Origin: Klebsiella terrigena
GTDB taxonomy: Bacteria > Pseudomonadota > Gammaproteobacteria > Enterobacterales > Enterobacteriaceae
NCBI RefSeq assembly: GCF_006539725.1
Contig: NZ_BJNO01000011.1
Span: 62,001-126,000 of the forward strand
Reading direction: 5' to 3'
DNA length: 64,000 nt
Part shown: in pieces, positions 1 to 8,790 of the stretch
How the letters are laid out: each line of letters starts with the position of its first letter
Position numbering within the stretch: the first letter of the stretch is position 1
The notes under the pieces: generated by a model
Seen by the model: only the letters and a program-made list of their open reading frames with translations
Told to the model about the DNA's origin: nothing
The model's database searches: none
Translations under genes and position numbers: made by a program

Positions 1-290
1 TTTCCATCGATATAGGCAATATCTTTCAGCAGCGATTTAGACCATAAAAGCGCCCGGATGCTGCTGAGATAATCAGCTGAGCAGGGCTGGCTTGGCGATA
101 TTCGAACCGCATCCGCATAAATCTCATCGATTTGTTTTATGACTAAAATGGTTCTGGTTAATAGGGTTTTAGAATATTGTTCGGTTTTATTTTTATCAAA
201 AGTATAAAGCGCCATTTTTGCGCAGAGATAGCCAATAAATAAACAAGAGACAATGCACATAATGGCGATCTTTTTTTCTTTTATGCTCAT
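1..290 (-). CDS. CSS-motif EAL-type c-di-GMP phosphodiesterase, N-terminal part (cut by window edge)
   Basis: A frame open from an ATG at 290 to the window edge encodes about 96 residues and then leaves the window. It starts with a short Lys-rich stretch and a membrane segment (about residues 8-27), followed by a polar extracytoplasmic part containing a PCSADYLSSIRALL stretch. That fits the CSS-motif periplasmic sensor domain found in front of EAL domains in enterobacterial phosphodiesterases such as the YjcC/PdeC group. A GGTGGA ribosome site lies 4 nt upstream of the ATG. The catalytic EAL domain would be outside the window, so the enzymatic call is inference from family architecture. Moderately sure. 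Confidence 0.65.
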   Translation of the reverse strand, partial: MSIKEKKIAIMCIVSCLFIGYLCAKMALYTFDKNKTEQYSKTLLTRTILVIKQIDEIYADAVRISPSQPCSADYLSSIRALLWSKSLLKDIAYIDG

Positions 291-597
291 TTTTCCACCG
301 TGCGATGTTGTGCCAGGTTCCCTGAAATATGCGGCAGGCGCTATGAGTATAATTGCCAATGGCGGTGAAAGGCACCTCCCTTTTTATCAGGGGCGAACGG
401 CGGGTGGCCGCGGTGCTGCGCTGTCGGGTTGTATGAAGAGCCGGTGACCACCGAGCTCCTGCCCCAGATAAGGCTGGCGAGCAGGGAAGGCGCGAGGTTA
501 TGCCGAAGGCACAAAGCGTGGTGTGATGCTCAATCGGTGCGGATCGCATATCCACTGTCAATCCGCACGGCGTCGCGTATATAAGGCTACGGCGATA
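291..597. other. Intergenic stretch, no supported gene
   Basis: Between the phosphodiesterase start and the PTS IIB stop codon there is GC-rich DNA around 360-560. The frames that can be read in it show no motif, plausible ribosome site or coding bias. It probably holds the promoter of the leftward phosphodiesterase gene and may contain decayed coding DNA. Confidence 0.4.
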
Positions 598-912
598 TTA
601 GAATAGTGATTGCGGCATATGGGCGATGGCAAACTTCAGCACCTTTTCACCATCGAAAGATGCATAAGGTAAGCTCTCGATAACGGCAATCTCCTGATGA
701 TGGTTCAGCGCGTGAGTGAATTCATTTATTTTATATTGAATGTGAGGCGCGACCAGCACGCAGTCATACGCGGGGGCCACGCTCGGGTAGTTCTCAATAC
801 CCACGGCGCTAATTAACAGATCCAGATCCTGCGCATCGGCTATTTTTTGCATTCTTTTCGCTAAAATACCGGCGGTTTCACCAAACAAGCAACATATCAG
901 TAACTTTTTCAC
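598..912 (-). CDS. Orphan PTS sugar transporter subunit IIB (lactose/cellobiose type)
   Basis: The 104-aa product has the size and layout of cellobiose/chitobiose-family EIIB domains. It has an N-terminal beta strand running into a P-loop-like phosphocysteine site (ICCLFGETA, with Cys8 as the likely phosphorylated residue), then alternating helices and strands. EIIB takes phosphate from EIIA and passes it to the sugar carried by EIIC. Start is GTG at 912 with a GAGGG ribosome site 7 nt away. No IIA or IIC gene lies nearby, so it may serve a distant transporter or act as a phosphorylation-dependent signalling protein. Family call fairly sure; substrate unknown. Confidence 0.7.
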   Translation of the reverse strand: MKKLLICCLFGETAGILAKRMQKIADAQDLDLLISAVGIENYPSVAPAYDCVLVAPHIQYKINEFTHALNHHQEIAVIESLPYASFDGEKVLKFAIAHMPQSLF

Positions 913-969
913 GGTTTAACCCTCTATGAAGTCCCGTGTTTACCTTATTACGCTGTTAGCGGTGAAAAT

Positions 970-998
970 GCGTTAGCCATCAATTTTTTGGCTAACGC
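970..998. other. Perfect 9-bp hairpin in the gap between two leftward genes
   Basis: GCGTTAGCC and GGCTAACGC form a perfect stem around an A/T-rich 11-nt loop. On the plus strand a T-rich run follows, but the flanking genes run leftward, so it is either a terminator for the 1066-1263 gene read through the stem or a processing structure. Confidence 0.4.
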
Positions 999-1065
999 TT
1001 GTTCTCTTTTGTGGATCCCGCAGGCTGCGCCGCACGGAGGCTAAAAATGGCGCAGGGTGGCTCAT

Positions 1066-1263
1066 TCAGGAAGCGACTTTCTTACGTGAAACCACGAAAC
1101 GATCGTCGTTACGGGTGAGTTTGGTTCCGTTTGTGCAATATTCCATAGCAAAGTTAAAAAACGCATCAGAGTCGAGCTCAAAATCAAGCTCGATCTTAAT
1201 GGGTTCACCGGACTTCAGGAGCGCTTCTGCTTGTTCTAAACTGCTGGCTTTAATGATTCCCAC
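1066..1263 (-). CDS. Small hypothetical protein, 65 aa
   Basis: I do not recognise this gene. A GTG at 1263 has a GAGG ribosome site 7 nt upstream, which makes it a better start than the ATG further upstream (1329). The product begins MGIIKASSLEQAEALL, is acidic in the middle (IELDFELDSDAFFNFAMEY) and ends in a basic tail. No signal peptide or membrane segment is seen. The good ribosome site and protein-like composition argue that it is real. Confidence 0.5.
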   Translation of the reverse strand: MGIIKASSLEQAEALLKSGEPIKIELDFELDSDAFFNFAMEYCTNGTKLTRNDDRFVVSRKKVAS

Positions 1264-1414
1264 AACTGCACCTCGTCTTAGCTTTGGTGGCGTCCGAGCC
1301 CTGTTATACACCCTTAAGCTTACAAACATACGACAATCGACTTTTTTATTTGTCTTTTTTTTAGGCGATTTTTGCCGGCAGGCGCGAGGTCAGAAGGGGG
1401 TAAAAAGAGTGGGG

Positions 1415-1759
1415 TTAGTCCAGTGGCAACAGCCGATTATAGCGTCCGATATAGTCTTTAGGGGTGATTTCTAACTCGGCGCCGTCGTGATGAACGGCGA
1501 CAAAAGTGCGCAGCACCAGTCCGCTTCTTTTCTCGGTAATTTCCCAGCCCTGCTGGAGATAGGCGTCGCGGGTTGAGCGAATACACAGATCGGAAAATAT
1601 CATCATCACGGAGAGCGCCGGCGAGCGATGGCTTTTCATCGTATGGGTTAAGCTGACATGCGCCGCATAGCGACTAAGAGTATGAATGTTAACCGGAATC
1701 ATGTGCGTTTTCAGTCCATTGAAAGATGATAGCGCAGATGATAATTCACATTCGCACAT
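1415..1759 (-). CDS. Hypothetical protein, up to 114 aa
   Basis: Unrecognised. The C-terminal half (about residues 60-114) looks protein-like, with a short alpha/beta pattern ending in KDYIGRYNRLLPLD. The start is uncertain: the ATG at 1759 has only a weak purine stretch directly beside it, and an internal ATG at 1702 would give 95 residues. No membrane segment or catalytic motif is visible. Confidence 0.4.
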   Translation of the reverse strand: MCECELSSALSSFNGLKTHMIPVNIHTLSRYAAHVSLTHTMKSHRSPALSVMMIFSDLCIRSTRDAYLQQGWEITEKRSGLVLRTFVAVHHDGAELEITPKDYIGRYNRLLPLD

Positions 1760-1876
1760 CTTACCAGTTACAAATCTTTAACCGCACCGGGCAGGTCTGC
1801 GGGAGTGCGCGCTCCGGCGGCCGGGAGAGGCCTCGGAGCGCGGTAAAGCGGGAAGGCGACGGCAGCTCGCCCGCGC

Positions 1877-2782
1877 TTATCGTGACGTTGTCACGCCTCG
1901 GTAATCCATATTACTCAAATCGTCGAGCAGCGTTGGGCCCTGCGGCTGCCAGTCGAGCTGCTGGCGGGTCAGGGCGGATGTGGCGCGTAAATCCATATTG
2001 GCAAAGGCGGCAAACCAGCCGAAATGCGCCACAGATTGTTCGGTGCTTAACGATTTAAGCGGAATGCCGAGCTTTTCTGCCACCACGTTAGCAACCAGCC
2101 TTGAGGGCACCGCTTCCTCGTCAACGGCATGATAGCGCCGACCTTTCTCACCTCGTTCCAGCACCCGCAGATACAGCCGGGCCACATCGTTGATATGCCC
2201 GGCCGACCAGCAGTTATTGCCCTCGCCGACGATCGCCGCGACCCCTTTTTCGGCGGCCTGCTGAATATAGTACGTCAGCAGCCCCTGGCGGACGGTGTCA
2301 TGAACCTGAGGCAGGCGCACCACCCGCACGTCCACGCCGGCGTCCAGCAGCTGGTTGCCGGCAAGTTCTGAGGCCACGCGCGGGTTTGGGTGGGCGGGAT
2401 TGAAGTTTAACTCGCTCGCCGGCTCTCCGTCGTCGGCGTCGCCCATGGCGGTGCCTGAAGTGATAATCAGGGGGCAACGCCGGCCCGCCAGCGCGTTACC
2501 GATGGCGAGAATGACCCGATGGTCTTTTTCGCAATTGGCGACAAAGCGGCTGAAATCATGATCGAAGGCGGTGTGGATCACCGCATCGGCAGCGCTAACC
2601 GCCGCCAGCAGCGTTTCGGGACTGTCCAGCGTGCCGGGCTGCACTTCAGCGCCGGCGGCCGTCAGGGCAGCGGCGCTGGCGTCAGAGCGCGCGAGGCCGA
2701 TGACCTGATGTCCGGCGGCCTGCAGTTCCGTGAGAATACGCGAGCCGATAAAACCGGTCGCGCCGGTGAGAAAAATGCGCAT
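1877..2782 (-). CDS. SDR-family NAD(P)-dependent epimerase/dehydratase-like oxidoreductase
   Basis: The 301-aa product opens with a Rossmann fold carrying the extended/atypical SDR nucleotide motif GATGFIG (residues 7-13), then the family's VIHTAF strand near residue 69. The rest matches the NAD-dependent epimerase/dehydratase class, though the substrate cannot be read from sequence. It is transcribed away from the MmyB-type regulator at 2880, with 97 bp between the starts, so that regulator is its likely controller. Its last ~65 residues have a homologous broken copy at 27353-27575. Confident on family only. Confidence 0.8.
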   Translation of the reverse strand: MRIFLTGATGFIGSRILTELQAAGHQVIGLARSDASAAALTAAGAEVQPGTLDSPETLLAAVSAADAVIHTAFDHDFSRFVANCEKDHRVILAIGNALAGRRCPLIITSGTAMGDADDGEPASELNFNPAHPNPRVASELAGNQLLDAGVDVRVVRLPQVHDTVRQGLLTYYIQQAAEKGVAAIVGEGNNCWSAGHINDVARLYLRVLERGEKGRRYHAVDEEAVPSRLVANVVAEKLGIPLKSLSTEQSVAHFGWFAAFANMDLRATSALTRQQLDWQPQGPTLLDDLSNMDYRGVTTSR

Positions 2783-2879
2783 GATCTACCTCCAGAATGA
2801 GTATCCAGGCTATGGTAGTCTTAACGCGATACTATAAAAGTAGAGACATTATCAGGGTATAAAAACTAACAGGCTAACG

Positions 2880-3722
2880 ATGACCGACTCCTCAACCCAT
2901 GCACTTGGTGAATTTTTGCGGGCGCGACGGTTACGCCTCGATCCGACCGCGTTTGGCTTTCAGGCCGGCCGACGGCGCACGCCCGGGCTGCGGCGGGAAG
3001 AGGTCGCCCAGCTCGCCAGTATCAGCCCGACCTGGTACACCTGGCTGGAGCAGGGGCGCGGAGGCGCGCCCTCCCGGGAGGTGCTTAGCCGCATTGCCGG
3101 CGGGCTAAGGCTGACGACGCCGGAGCGCGACCATCTGTTTATCCTGGCGTTCGGGCATTTGCCGGAGTCCCGACTCATCGTCAGCGACGATATCACTCCG
3201 CGCCTGCAGCGCGTGCTTGATGTCCTTCAGGTGCCGGCGATTATCAAAACGGCGACCTGGGACGTTATTGCGTGGAACCACGCTGCGGCCTGCATTCTGA
3301 CCGACTACGGGCAGCTGCCGCTGGCCGAGCGTAACATTCTGCGCCGGCTGTTTACCAACCCCCAGGCCCGCGGCGCGCTGGAGGAGTGGCATGCCGTTGC
3401 CCGGCTTATCGTCAGCGCCTTTCGCGCCGACGTCGCGCGGGTGGGCGCTTCCCCAGACACCGATCGGCTGATTGCCGAACTTTCCCGCCAAAGCCCGGAG
3501 TTTGACGCCTACTGGCGGAGTAACGATGTCGCCGGGCACGGGGAAGGGTTTAAGCGCATGCACCACCCGCAGATAGGGATGATTGAGCTGGAATTCTCGA
3601 CCTTTAGCGTCGAGGGGCGCGCGGATCTGAACATGATGGTGTTCAATCCGGCCAGCGAAGAGAGTCGGATTAAAATCGCCGCCCGGATCAGGGAACAGAA
3701 GCCGCAGGTGGAAACCCGATAG
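2880..3722 (+). CDS. XRE-type HTH regulator with MmyB-like ligand domain
   Basis: Of 280 residues, about 1-75 form an XRE-type helix-turn-helix (LRREEVAQLASISPTWYTWL, residues 38-57). Residues ~105-270 match the MmyB-like C-terminal ligand-sensing domain, including the conserved WNHAAACIL segment. Proteins of this layout often sit divergent from an SDR oxidoreductase and repress it; that is the arrangement here (SDR start at 2782). Its 3' end overlaps the convergent AraC-type gene by 35 bp. The ligand is unknown. Confidence 0.8.
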   Translation: MTDSSTHALGEFLRARRLRLDPTAFGFQAGRRRTPGLRREEVAQLASISPTWYTWLEQGRGGAPSREVLSRIAGGLRLTTPERDHLFILAFGHLPESRLIVSDDITPRLQRVLDVLQVPAIIKTATWDVIAWNHAAACILTDYGQLPLAERNILRRLFTNPQARGALEEWHAVARLIVSAFRADVARVGASPDTDRLIAELSRQSPEFDAYWRSNDVAGHGEGFKRMHHPQIGMIELEFSTFSVEGRADLNMMVFNPASEESRIKIAARIREQKPQVETR

Positions 3723-6030
3723 GCTCTTCATTCAGCGGCGAGAATTCATACAGCACCAGCGCGTTGCTTTGCAGAGAATCAACGCGATGCCAGCCAGACT
3801 GCGGGCTCTCCTCGGCGACGCTCAGCGCCGGGCGCGCCTGGTGCATCAGCCAGCCGTAGTCTTCGTCATCCGGCCCGCTGCGGCTGCGAAACGCTTCAAA
3901 CAGCGGAAACAGCGCCCCGTGATGCTGGTCGAAAAGATGTTGTTTAATCCGCCAGCGCCCGGTCAGGCCAAGCAGCTGAATGCTGTAGGGCTGGCTGAAG
4001 CGCTGGGTAAAGGTCTCTTCGCTGGAGAGCCAGGGGTTGAACACGACCGTATTGCGCAGCAGCAGCTGATAGTGCCCGTTGTGGCGCAGCAGCAGCAGGT
4101 TTTTATCCGCCATCAGCACTTCGCCGCGCAGGCGCCGCCACAGCCACAGAACCCAGTACACCGGACGCGGCAGACCGTGAAGGTAGTGCAGGGCGAGGCT
4201 GGAGGTATCCAGCCTGCCGTTGGCGCGCGCCTCTCCCTGCAGGCCTGAATTGAGCCAGAATCCCGCCAGCCATACCCGATCGGCCAGCCCCAGCAGATTA
4301 TCCATCAGCAGCGCGCCGCGAAAGAAGCGGCCGTTGGTGTCGCGGGTGTTACCGGTTAGCGTATTCCACGACAGCAGCCACAGGGGAAGCGCGAGCTGGT
4401 GCTGGCGCAGGGCAGCCTGGATCTGCCGCAGCTTGTGCACCGGATAGCTCTCGCTGGAGGCCAGCCTGCTGCTATCCAGCTGCGCCAGATCCAGCAGCTC
4501 GTTGGCGTCGGCCTGGCAGGCGAGAAAATCGGCTTCGGCGAGGATCGGCGAAGCAAGAAAAGGATCGTCGCTCATCGCCTCTTCGCTAAAGCGGTGCCAG
4601 ACGCCCAGCTGCGGCTGCGGCAGTAAAGCCTGCAGCGTTTCACGCTGCTGACGCCAGGCGTGCAGGCGCGCCTCTTCGCTGGCCTGGGGCGACCAGTGCC
4701 AGACAAAGCGCCAGCTGGCGAGCGTGGCGGGGGAGAAATGGTTAGCGGCGAGGCGTAAGAAGCGCTGGAGCAGGTCGCAGCGGGTGGTCAGTCCGGTATG
4801 CAAAATCACTCCCCAGCCCATTTTTGCCAGCCAGCTGAAAATTCGCTGCAGATTATACCAGCAGGCGTAGCCCGCCATCTGCGGGTCGTCCCAGCCGGTG
4901 CCGAACAGCCGGCTGCTGAGAAAAGGGTCGTTAATATCGATGGCGTAAATCGGCAGGCTGCCGTGCAGCTGCTCGAGCTCGCGGCGCACGTCTTCGCGCA
5001 GTAAATCGTCGAGCTCGCGAACGGTGACGACCATCCGGGTATGGCGCAGCGGCGCCGTGCGTTCGGGAAACTGGCGGAGATCAATCTGGCGCGTCTGCTG
5101 GGGATTGAGCAGCAGCGGCGGGCTGTCCCAGCCTTTTATCTCCGGCTCGTTTAGCCGGGCGTAGAGCCGCTCGACGGCCACCGGCTGCCAGTCGTCGCCG
5201 GCTCCGGCGCGCGGGCGGGCTGCATCCGCCGTCGGCTGCGGGCGCTGCTGGCGATACTGTCGCGGCGTCAGGCCGTGCTGGCGTTTAAAGAGATCGCTCA
5301 TCATGCGGGTGCTGGCAAAACCGTGCTCCTGAGCGACCTGCTGCACCGTTTTACGGGTGCCGATAAGCTGCTCGGCGGCTTTGTTCAGGCGCAGCGTGGT
5401 GATGTACTGCACAAAGCTCATGCCGACCTCTTTGTGAAACAGACGCGACAGCCAGGCTTCGGAGACAAACTCGGCGGCGGCGACCTCGTGCAGCGATAGC
5501 CGTTGCCGGTAGCTGGCCTCTATGCGCGCGACGACCCGGGCAATCCGCCGGCTCCAGTTCTCCGTCCCGCGCCTCGTGCCGGCGGCGATCGGCTGCGTAA
5601 AACGGGTGGCCAGCAGCAGGACGATTTCGCTCAGCCAGCGGTTGGCCTCGAGGCGATAGCGGGGCTGGTGGTTCACCAGCTCAATCACCAGCAGCTGGCG
5701 CATCAGGCGGCGCAGGCTATCGTCGGCGTCGCGGGTGTCGAGGGAAGTTTGGTAGTCGAAGGTAAAAAAATCACCGTCGAGGCGCGTCAGCCAGCTGCCG
5801 GAGAGCGTCAGAACCATCACCGCGTTGGGCTCGCGGCTGCTCAGACGCCAGGGGCGGTTGCGGTTCACTATTTTCAGCCGATCGACATCCAGCAGCTGAT
5901 GCCCCTCACCGTCATGCAGGCTGACGCTGCCCTGCAGCGTCCATAGCAGCGTTAGCGCGTCGCTCTCCGGCTGGCTGAGCTGACGAATATCGCGAACCGC
6001 GACGCTAAAGTCGCCTGAATGATGTTCCAC
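3688..6030 (-). CDS. AraC-family regulator fused to a glycosidase-like C-terminal domain
   Basis: This is an unusually long AraC-type protein (780 aa). Residues ~1-150 look like a cupin-like sensor, ~165-270 are the two-HTH AraC domain (SLHEVAAAEFVSEAWLSRLF and VQQVAQEHGFASTRMM), and ~300-770 form a long domain resembling the GH39/xylosidase-like barrel found in some large AraC regulators. Start is GTG at 6030 with a strong GGAGG site 5 nt upstream. It lies divergent from the M20 hydrolase/MFS operon, with direct repeats in the gap that suit an AraC protein. Whether the barrel still cleaves glycosides or only senses ligand is not known. Confidence 0.75.
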   Translation of the reverse strand: MEHHSGDFSVAVRDIRQLSQPESDALTLLWTLQGSVSLHDGEGHQLLDVDRLKIVNRNRPWRLSSREPNAVMVLTLSGSWLTRLDGDFFTFDYQTSLDTRDADDSLRRLMRQLLVIELVNHQPRYRLEANRWLSEIVLLLATRFTQPIAAGTRRGTENWSRRIARVVARIEASYRQRLSLHEVAAAEFVSEAWLSRLFHKEVGMSFVQYITTLRLNKAAEQLIGTRKTVQQVAQEHGFASTRMMSDLFKRQHGLTPRQYRQQRPQPTADAARPRAGAGDDWQPVAVERLYARLNEPEIKGWDSPPLLLNPQQTRQIDLRQFPERTAPLRHTRMVVTVRELDDLLREDVRRELEQLHGSLPIYAIDINDPFLSSRLFGTGWDDPQMAGYACWYNLQRIFSWLAKMGWGVILHTGLTTRCDLLQRFLRLAANHFSPATLASWRFVWHWSPQASEEARLHAWRQQRETLQALLPQPQLGVWHRFSEEAMSDDPFLASPILAEADFLACQADANELLDLAQLDSSRLASSESYPVHKLRQIQAALRQHQLALPLWLLSWNTLTGNTRDTNGRFFRGALLMDNLLGLADRVWLAGFWLNSGLQGEARANGRLDTSSLALHYLHGLPRPVYWVLWLWRRLRGEVLMADKNLLLLRHNGHYQLLLRNTVVFNPWLSSEETFTQRFSQPYSIQLLGLTGRWRIKQHLFDQHHGALFPLFEAFRSRSGPDDEDYGWLMHQARPALSVAEESPQSGWHRVDSLQSNALVLYEFSPLNEEPIGFPPAASVP

Positions 6031-6047
6031 CGTCGCCTCCTGGTAAA

Positions 6048-6141
6048 GACAAAAAACAGCGTGTTATTTTTTGTCATAACCGATTTATATGAAAAACACT
6101 TCTCAATATCCCGTCAATATAAAACAAAAAACGGCGTATTA
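6048..6141. promoter_or_regulatory. Direct and inverted repeats between the AraC-type gene and the M20/MFS operon
   Basis: An 18-nt element, acaaaaaacagcgtgtta at 6049-6066, recurs at 6124-6141 with two mismatches, 75 bp apart in the same orientation. The first copy also forms one arm of a perfect 9-bp inverted repeat (gacaaaaaa at 6048-6056, ttttttgtc at 6067-6075). AraC proteins typically bind tandem direct repeats, so these are candidate operators for the 3688-6030 product. Binding is inferred. Confidence 0.5.
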
Positions 6142-6203
6142 AAGCCGGTCCGGCAGCATAAACTCGAAAGTGTCGCGCAAACACCACAACAGGAATAATA
6201 AAA

Positions 6204-7373
6204 ATGACACATCCCCTTATTGAAGCACTACAGGTTAATGAAGCGCAGTTTATTGCCCTCCGCCGTCGCTTTCACCAGCAGCCGGAAATTGGTTTTGAAG
6301 AGCATAAAACCAGCGATGAGGTCGCCCGGCTGCTTGGCCAGTGGGGCTATGAGGTGCACCGCGGCCTGGCCGGGACCGGCGTGGTCGGGACGCTAAAAGT
6401 CGGCAGCGGCGAGCGTCGCCTTGGCCTGCGGGCGGATATGGACGCGCTGCCGATGCAGGAGGCCAGCGGGAAAGCGTGGGCCAGCCAGGTCGACGGCCGC
6501 TTTCATGGCTGCGGCCATGACGGGCACACCACCACCTTACTCTACGCCGCCGAGTATCTGGCGCGCACCCGTCGGTTCAACGGCACGCTGCACCTGATTT
6601 TCCAGCCGGCGGAGGAGCTGCTGTACGGTGGTCGGGTAATGGTTGAGGACGGGCTGTTCGATAAGTTTCCCTGCGACACCATTTTTGGCCTGCACAACAT
6701 GCCGGGGCAAATGCTGGGGAAAATCGGCCTGCGCGACGGCGCGATGATGGCCTCTTCTGACACGCTGCATATCGAGGTAAAAGGCGTTGGCGGCCACGGC
6801 GCGGTGCCGGAGCATACCGTCGACGCGACGCTGGTGGCCTGCCACATCACGCTGGCGCTGCAGTCCATCGTGTCGCGCAACATCACGCCGTTTGAGCCGG
6901 CGGTGGTGACCGTCGGCAGCATTCAGGCCGGGCATGCGCCGAATATTATCAACGACAAAGTGCTGATGAAGCTGACGGTACGCACGCTGAATGAAGAGGT
7001 GCGTGAAACCGTGCTGCAGCGGATCCACGATATTGCCGTCGCGCAGGCGGAAAGCTTCAATGCCACCGCCACGCTGACCCACGTCAACGGCAGTCCGGTG
7101 CTCAGAAACGATCCTGCCGCCAACGACAGAGTGCGCGCGGTGGCGACGTCGCTGTTCGGCGCCGGGCTGGTCGGGGAGGTGAAGCCGTTTATGGGCAGCG
7201 AGGATTTTGCCTTTATGCTCGAGCACAATCCGCACGGCTGCTACTTCACCATCGGCGCCGGGGATGAAGCGGAACGCTGCATGGTGCATAACCCCGGCTA
7301 CGACTTCAACGACGAGATCCTCCTCAAGGGCGCGGCGCTGTGGTGCGGCCTGACGGAAGACTATCTGCGTTAA
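6204..7373 (+). CDS. M20-family amidohydrolase (hippurate hydrolase/aminoacylase type)
   Basis: A 389-aa cytoplasmic zinc amidohydrolase of the HipO/AmaA type, which removes acyl groups from N-acyl amino acids. Visible are the metal-site segment GCGHDGHTTTLLYAA (~residues 99-113), FQPAEELLYGG (~133-143) with the general-base glutamate pair, the dimerisation-domain segment GVGGHGAVPEHTVD, and the late MGSEDFAFM metal ligand region. Start ATG at 6204. It is followed after 25 bp by an MFS transporter and faces the AraC-type regulator, so the pair probably takes up or exports an N-acylated compound. Substrate unknown. Confidence 0.85.
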   Translation: MTHPLIEALQVNEAQFIALRRRFHQQPEIGFEEHKTSDEVARLLGQWGYEVHRGLAGTGVVGTLKVGSGERRLGLRADMDALPMQEASGKAWASQVDGRFHGCGHDGHTTTLLYAAEYLARTRRFNGTLHLIFQPAEELLYGGRVMVEDGLFDKFPCDTIFGLHNMPGQMLGKIGLRDGAMMASSDTLHIEVKGVGGHGAVPEHTVDATLVACHITLALQSIVSRNITPFEPAVVTVGSIQAGHAPNIINDKVLMKLTVRTLNEEVRETVLQRIHDIAVAQAESFNATATLTHVNGSPVLRNDPAANDRVRAVATSLFGAGLVGEVKPFMGSEDFAFMLEHNPHGCYFTIGAGDEAERCMVHNPGYDFNDEILLKGAALWCGLTEDYLR

Positions 7374-7398
7374 CCACCTGCGACGGGAGATCCCAATT

Positions 7399-8790
7399 AT
7401 GAGTTCCGTATCTTTGAGCGCCACGTCGTTCGTCGGTACCGATCGCCTGCTGGCGGGTATCGTACTCAGCGTGCTGACGTTCTGGCTGTTTGCCCAGTCG
7501 GTGATTAACGTCGTGCCGGCGATGAAAAGCAGTCTCGACATTTCCCTCGAAACCCTGACCCTCGCGGTCAGCCTCAGCGCCCTGTTCAGCGGCTGTTTCG
7601 TAGTAGCCAGCGGCGGGCTGGCGGATAAGTTTGGCCGCATGCGCATGACCCATCTGGGCCTGGGGCTGAGTATTGTCGGCAGCGCGCTGCTGGTGGTGGC
7701 CCAGGGCCCGGGGCTGTTTCTGACGGGCCGCGTGCTGCAGGGGCTATCGGCGGCCTGCATCATGCCGGCGACCCTGGCGCTGATCAAAACCTGGTACGAA
7801 GGCAAGGCGCGCCAGCGGGCGGTGAGCTTCTGGGTGATTGGATCCTGGGGCGGCAGCGGCCTGTGTTCATTCGTCGGCGGCGCGATTGCCACCGGTCTTG
7901 GCTGGCGCTGGATTTTCGTCTTTTCCATCGTCGTGGCGCTGGCGGCTCTGCTGCTGCTCCGCGGTACGCCGGAAAGCCGCAGCCAAAGCGCGGAGCGGCA
8001 GAAGCTGGATGTCAGCGGCCTGTTAACGCTGATTGTCTCGCTGGTGCTGCTGAATTTGTTTATCAGCAAAGGGCATAGCTGGGGCTGGAGCAGCGGGCTG
8101 TCGCTGGCGCTGCTGGCCGGTTCGCTGCTCTCGGGCGGCTATTTTATCCTCAGCGGACGGCGCAAGGGCGACGCGGCGCTGATCGATTTTGCGCTGTTTC
8201 GCAATCGCGCCTACGGGGCGGCGGTGCTGTCGAACTTTATGCTCAACGGCGCTATCGGCACCATGATGATTACCAGCATCTGGCTACAGAAGGGCCACAA
8301 CATGACCCCGCTGGAGACCGGAATGATGACGCTGGGCTATCTGGTCACCGTGCTGGTCATGATTCGCGTCGGGGAGAAGCTGCTGCAGCGCTACGGCGCG
8401 CGGCTGCCGATGATGACCGGCCCTATTTTCACCGCCGTTGGGATCCTGCTTATCTCCTGCACCTTTCTCGATAAATCGCTCTATATCGTGACCGTCTTTT
8501 TTAGCAACGTGCTGTTTGGCCTCGGGCTTGGCTGCTACGCGACGCCGTCGACGGACACCGCGGTGGTTAATGCGCCGGAGAACAAAGTCGGGGTGGCCTC
8601 CGGTATTTACAAAATGGGCAGCTCGCTGGGCGGCGCGATGGGGATAGCCGTGACGGCGTCACTTTTCGCGCTGTTTCTGCCCCTCGGCATGGCCAGCGCC
8701 GCGCAGTACGCGCTGTGGTTCAACGCGGCGCTGTGCCTGGGGTCGACGGCGGTCAGCGCGCTGATGCTGCCGAGAACGGTTCAGAGCTGA
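7399..8790 (+). CDS. MFS transporter, DHA2-like (about 14 TM)
   Basis: 463 residues, almost entirely hydrophobic segments. It has the MFS motif A variant ADKFGRMRMTH (~residues 75-85) and the downstream GRVLQGLSAACIMPATLALI motif typical of the drug:H+ antiporter-2 group (QacA/SmvA-like). Encoded 25 bp after the amidohydrolase in the same direction, so likely co-transcribed and handling its substrate or product. The 3' end overlaps convergent pspF by 10 bp. Confidence 0.85.
   Translation: MSSVSLSATSFVGTDRLLAGIVLSVLTFWLFAQSVINVVPAMKSSLDISLETLTLAVSLSALFSGCFVVASGGLADKFGRMRMTHLGLGLSIVGSALLVVAQGPGLFLTGRVLQGLSAACIMPATLALIKTWYEGKARQRAVSFWVIGSWGGSGLCSFVGGAIATGLGWRWIFVFSIVVALAALLLLRGTPESRSQSAERQKLDVSGLLTLIVSLVLLNLFISKGHSWGWSSGLSLALLAGSLLSGGYFILSGRRKGDAALIDFALFRNRAYGAAVLSNFMLNGAIGTMMITSIWLQKGHNMTPLETGMMTLGYLVTVLVMIRVGEKLLQRYGARLPMMTGPIFTAVGILLISCTFLDKSLYIVTVFFSNVLFGLGLGCYATPSTDTAVVNAPENKVGVASGIYKMGSSLGGAMGIAVTASLFALFLPLGMASAAQYALWFNAALCLGSTAVSALMLPRTVQS

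Noticed and set aside
196-561. Minus-strand open frame of about 120 codons overlapping the phosphodiesterase start
   Set aside because: It is out of frame with the CSS-motif gene, has no ribosome site and no recognisable sequence.
6537-8069. Minus-strand frame of about 510 codons across the amidohydrolase and MFS genes
   Set aside because: Antisense shadow of two well-supported genes; composition is Arg/His/Pro rich with no domain.
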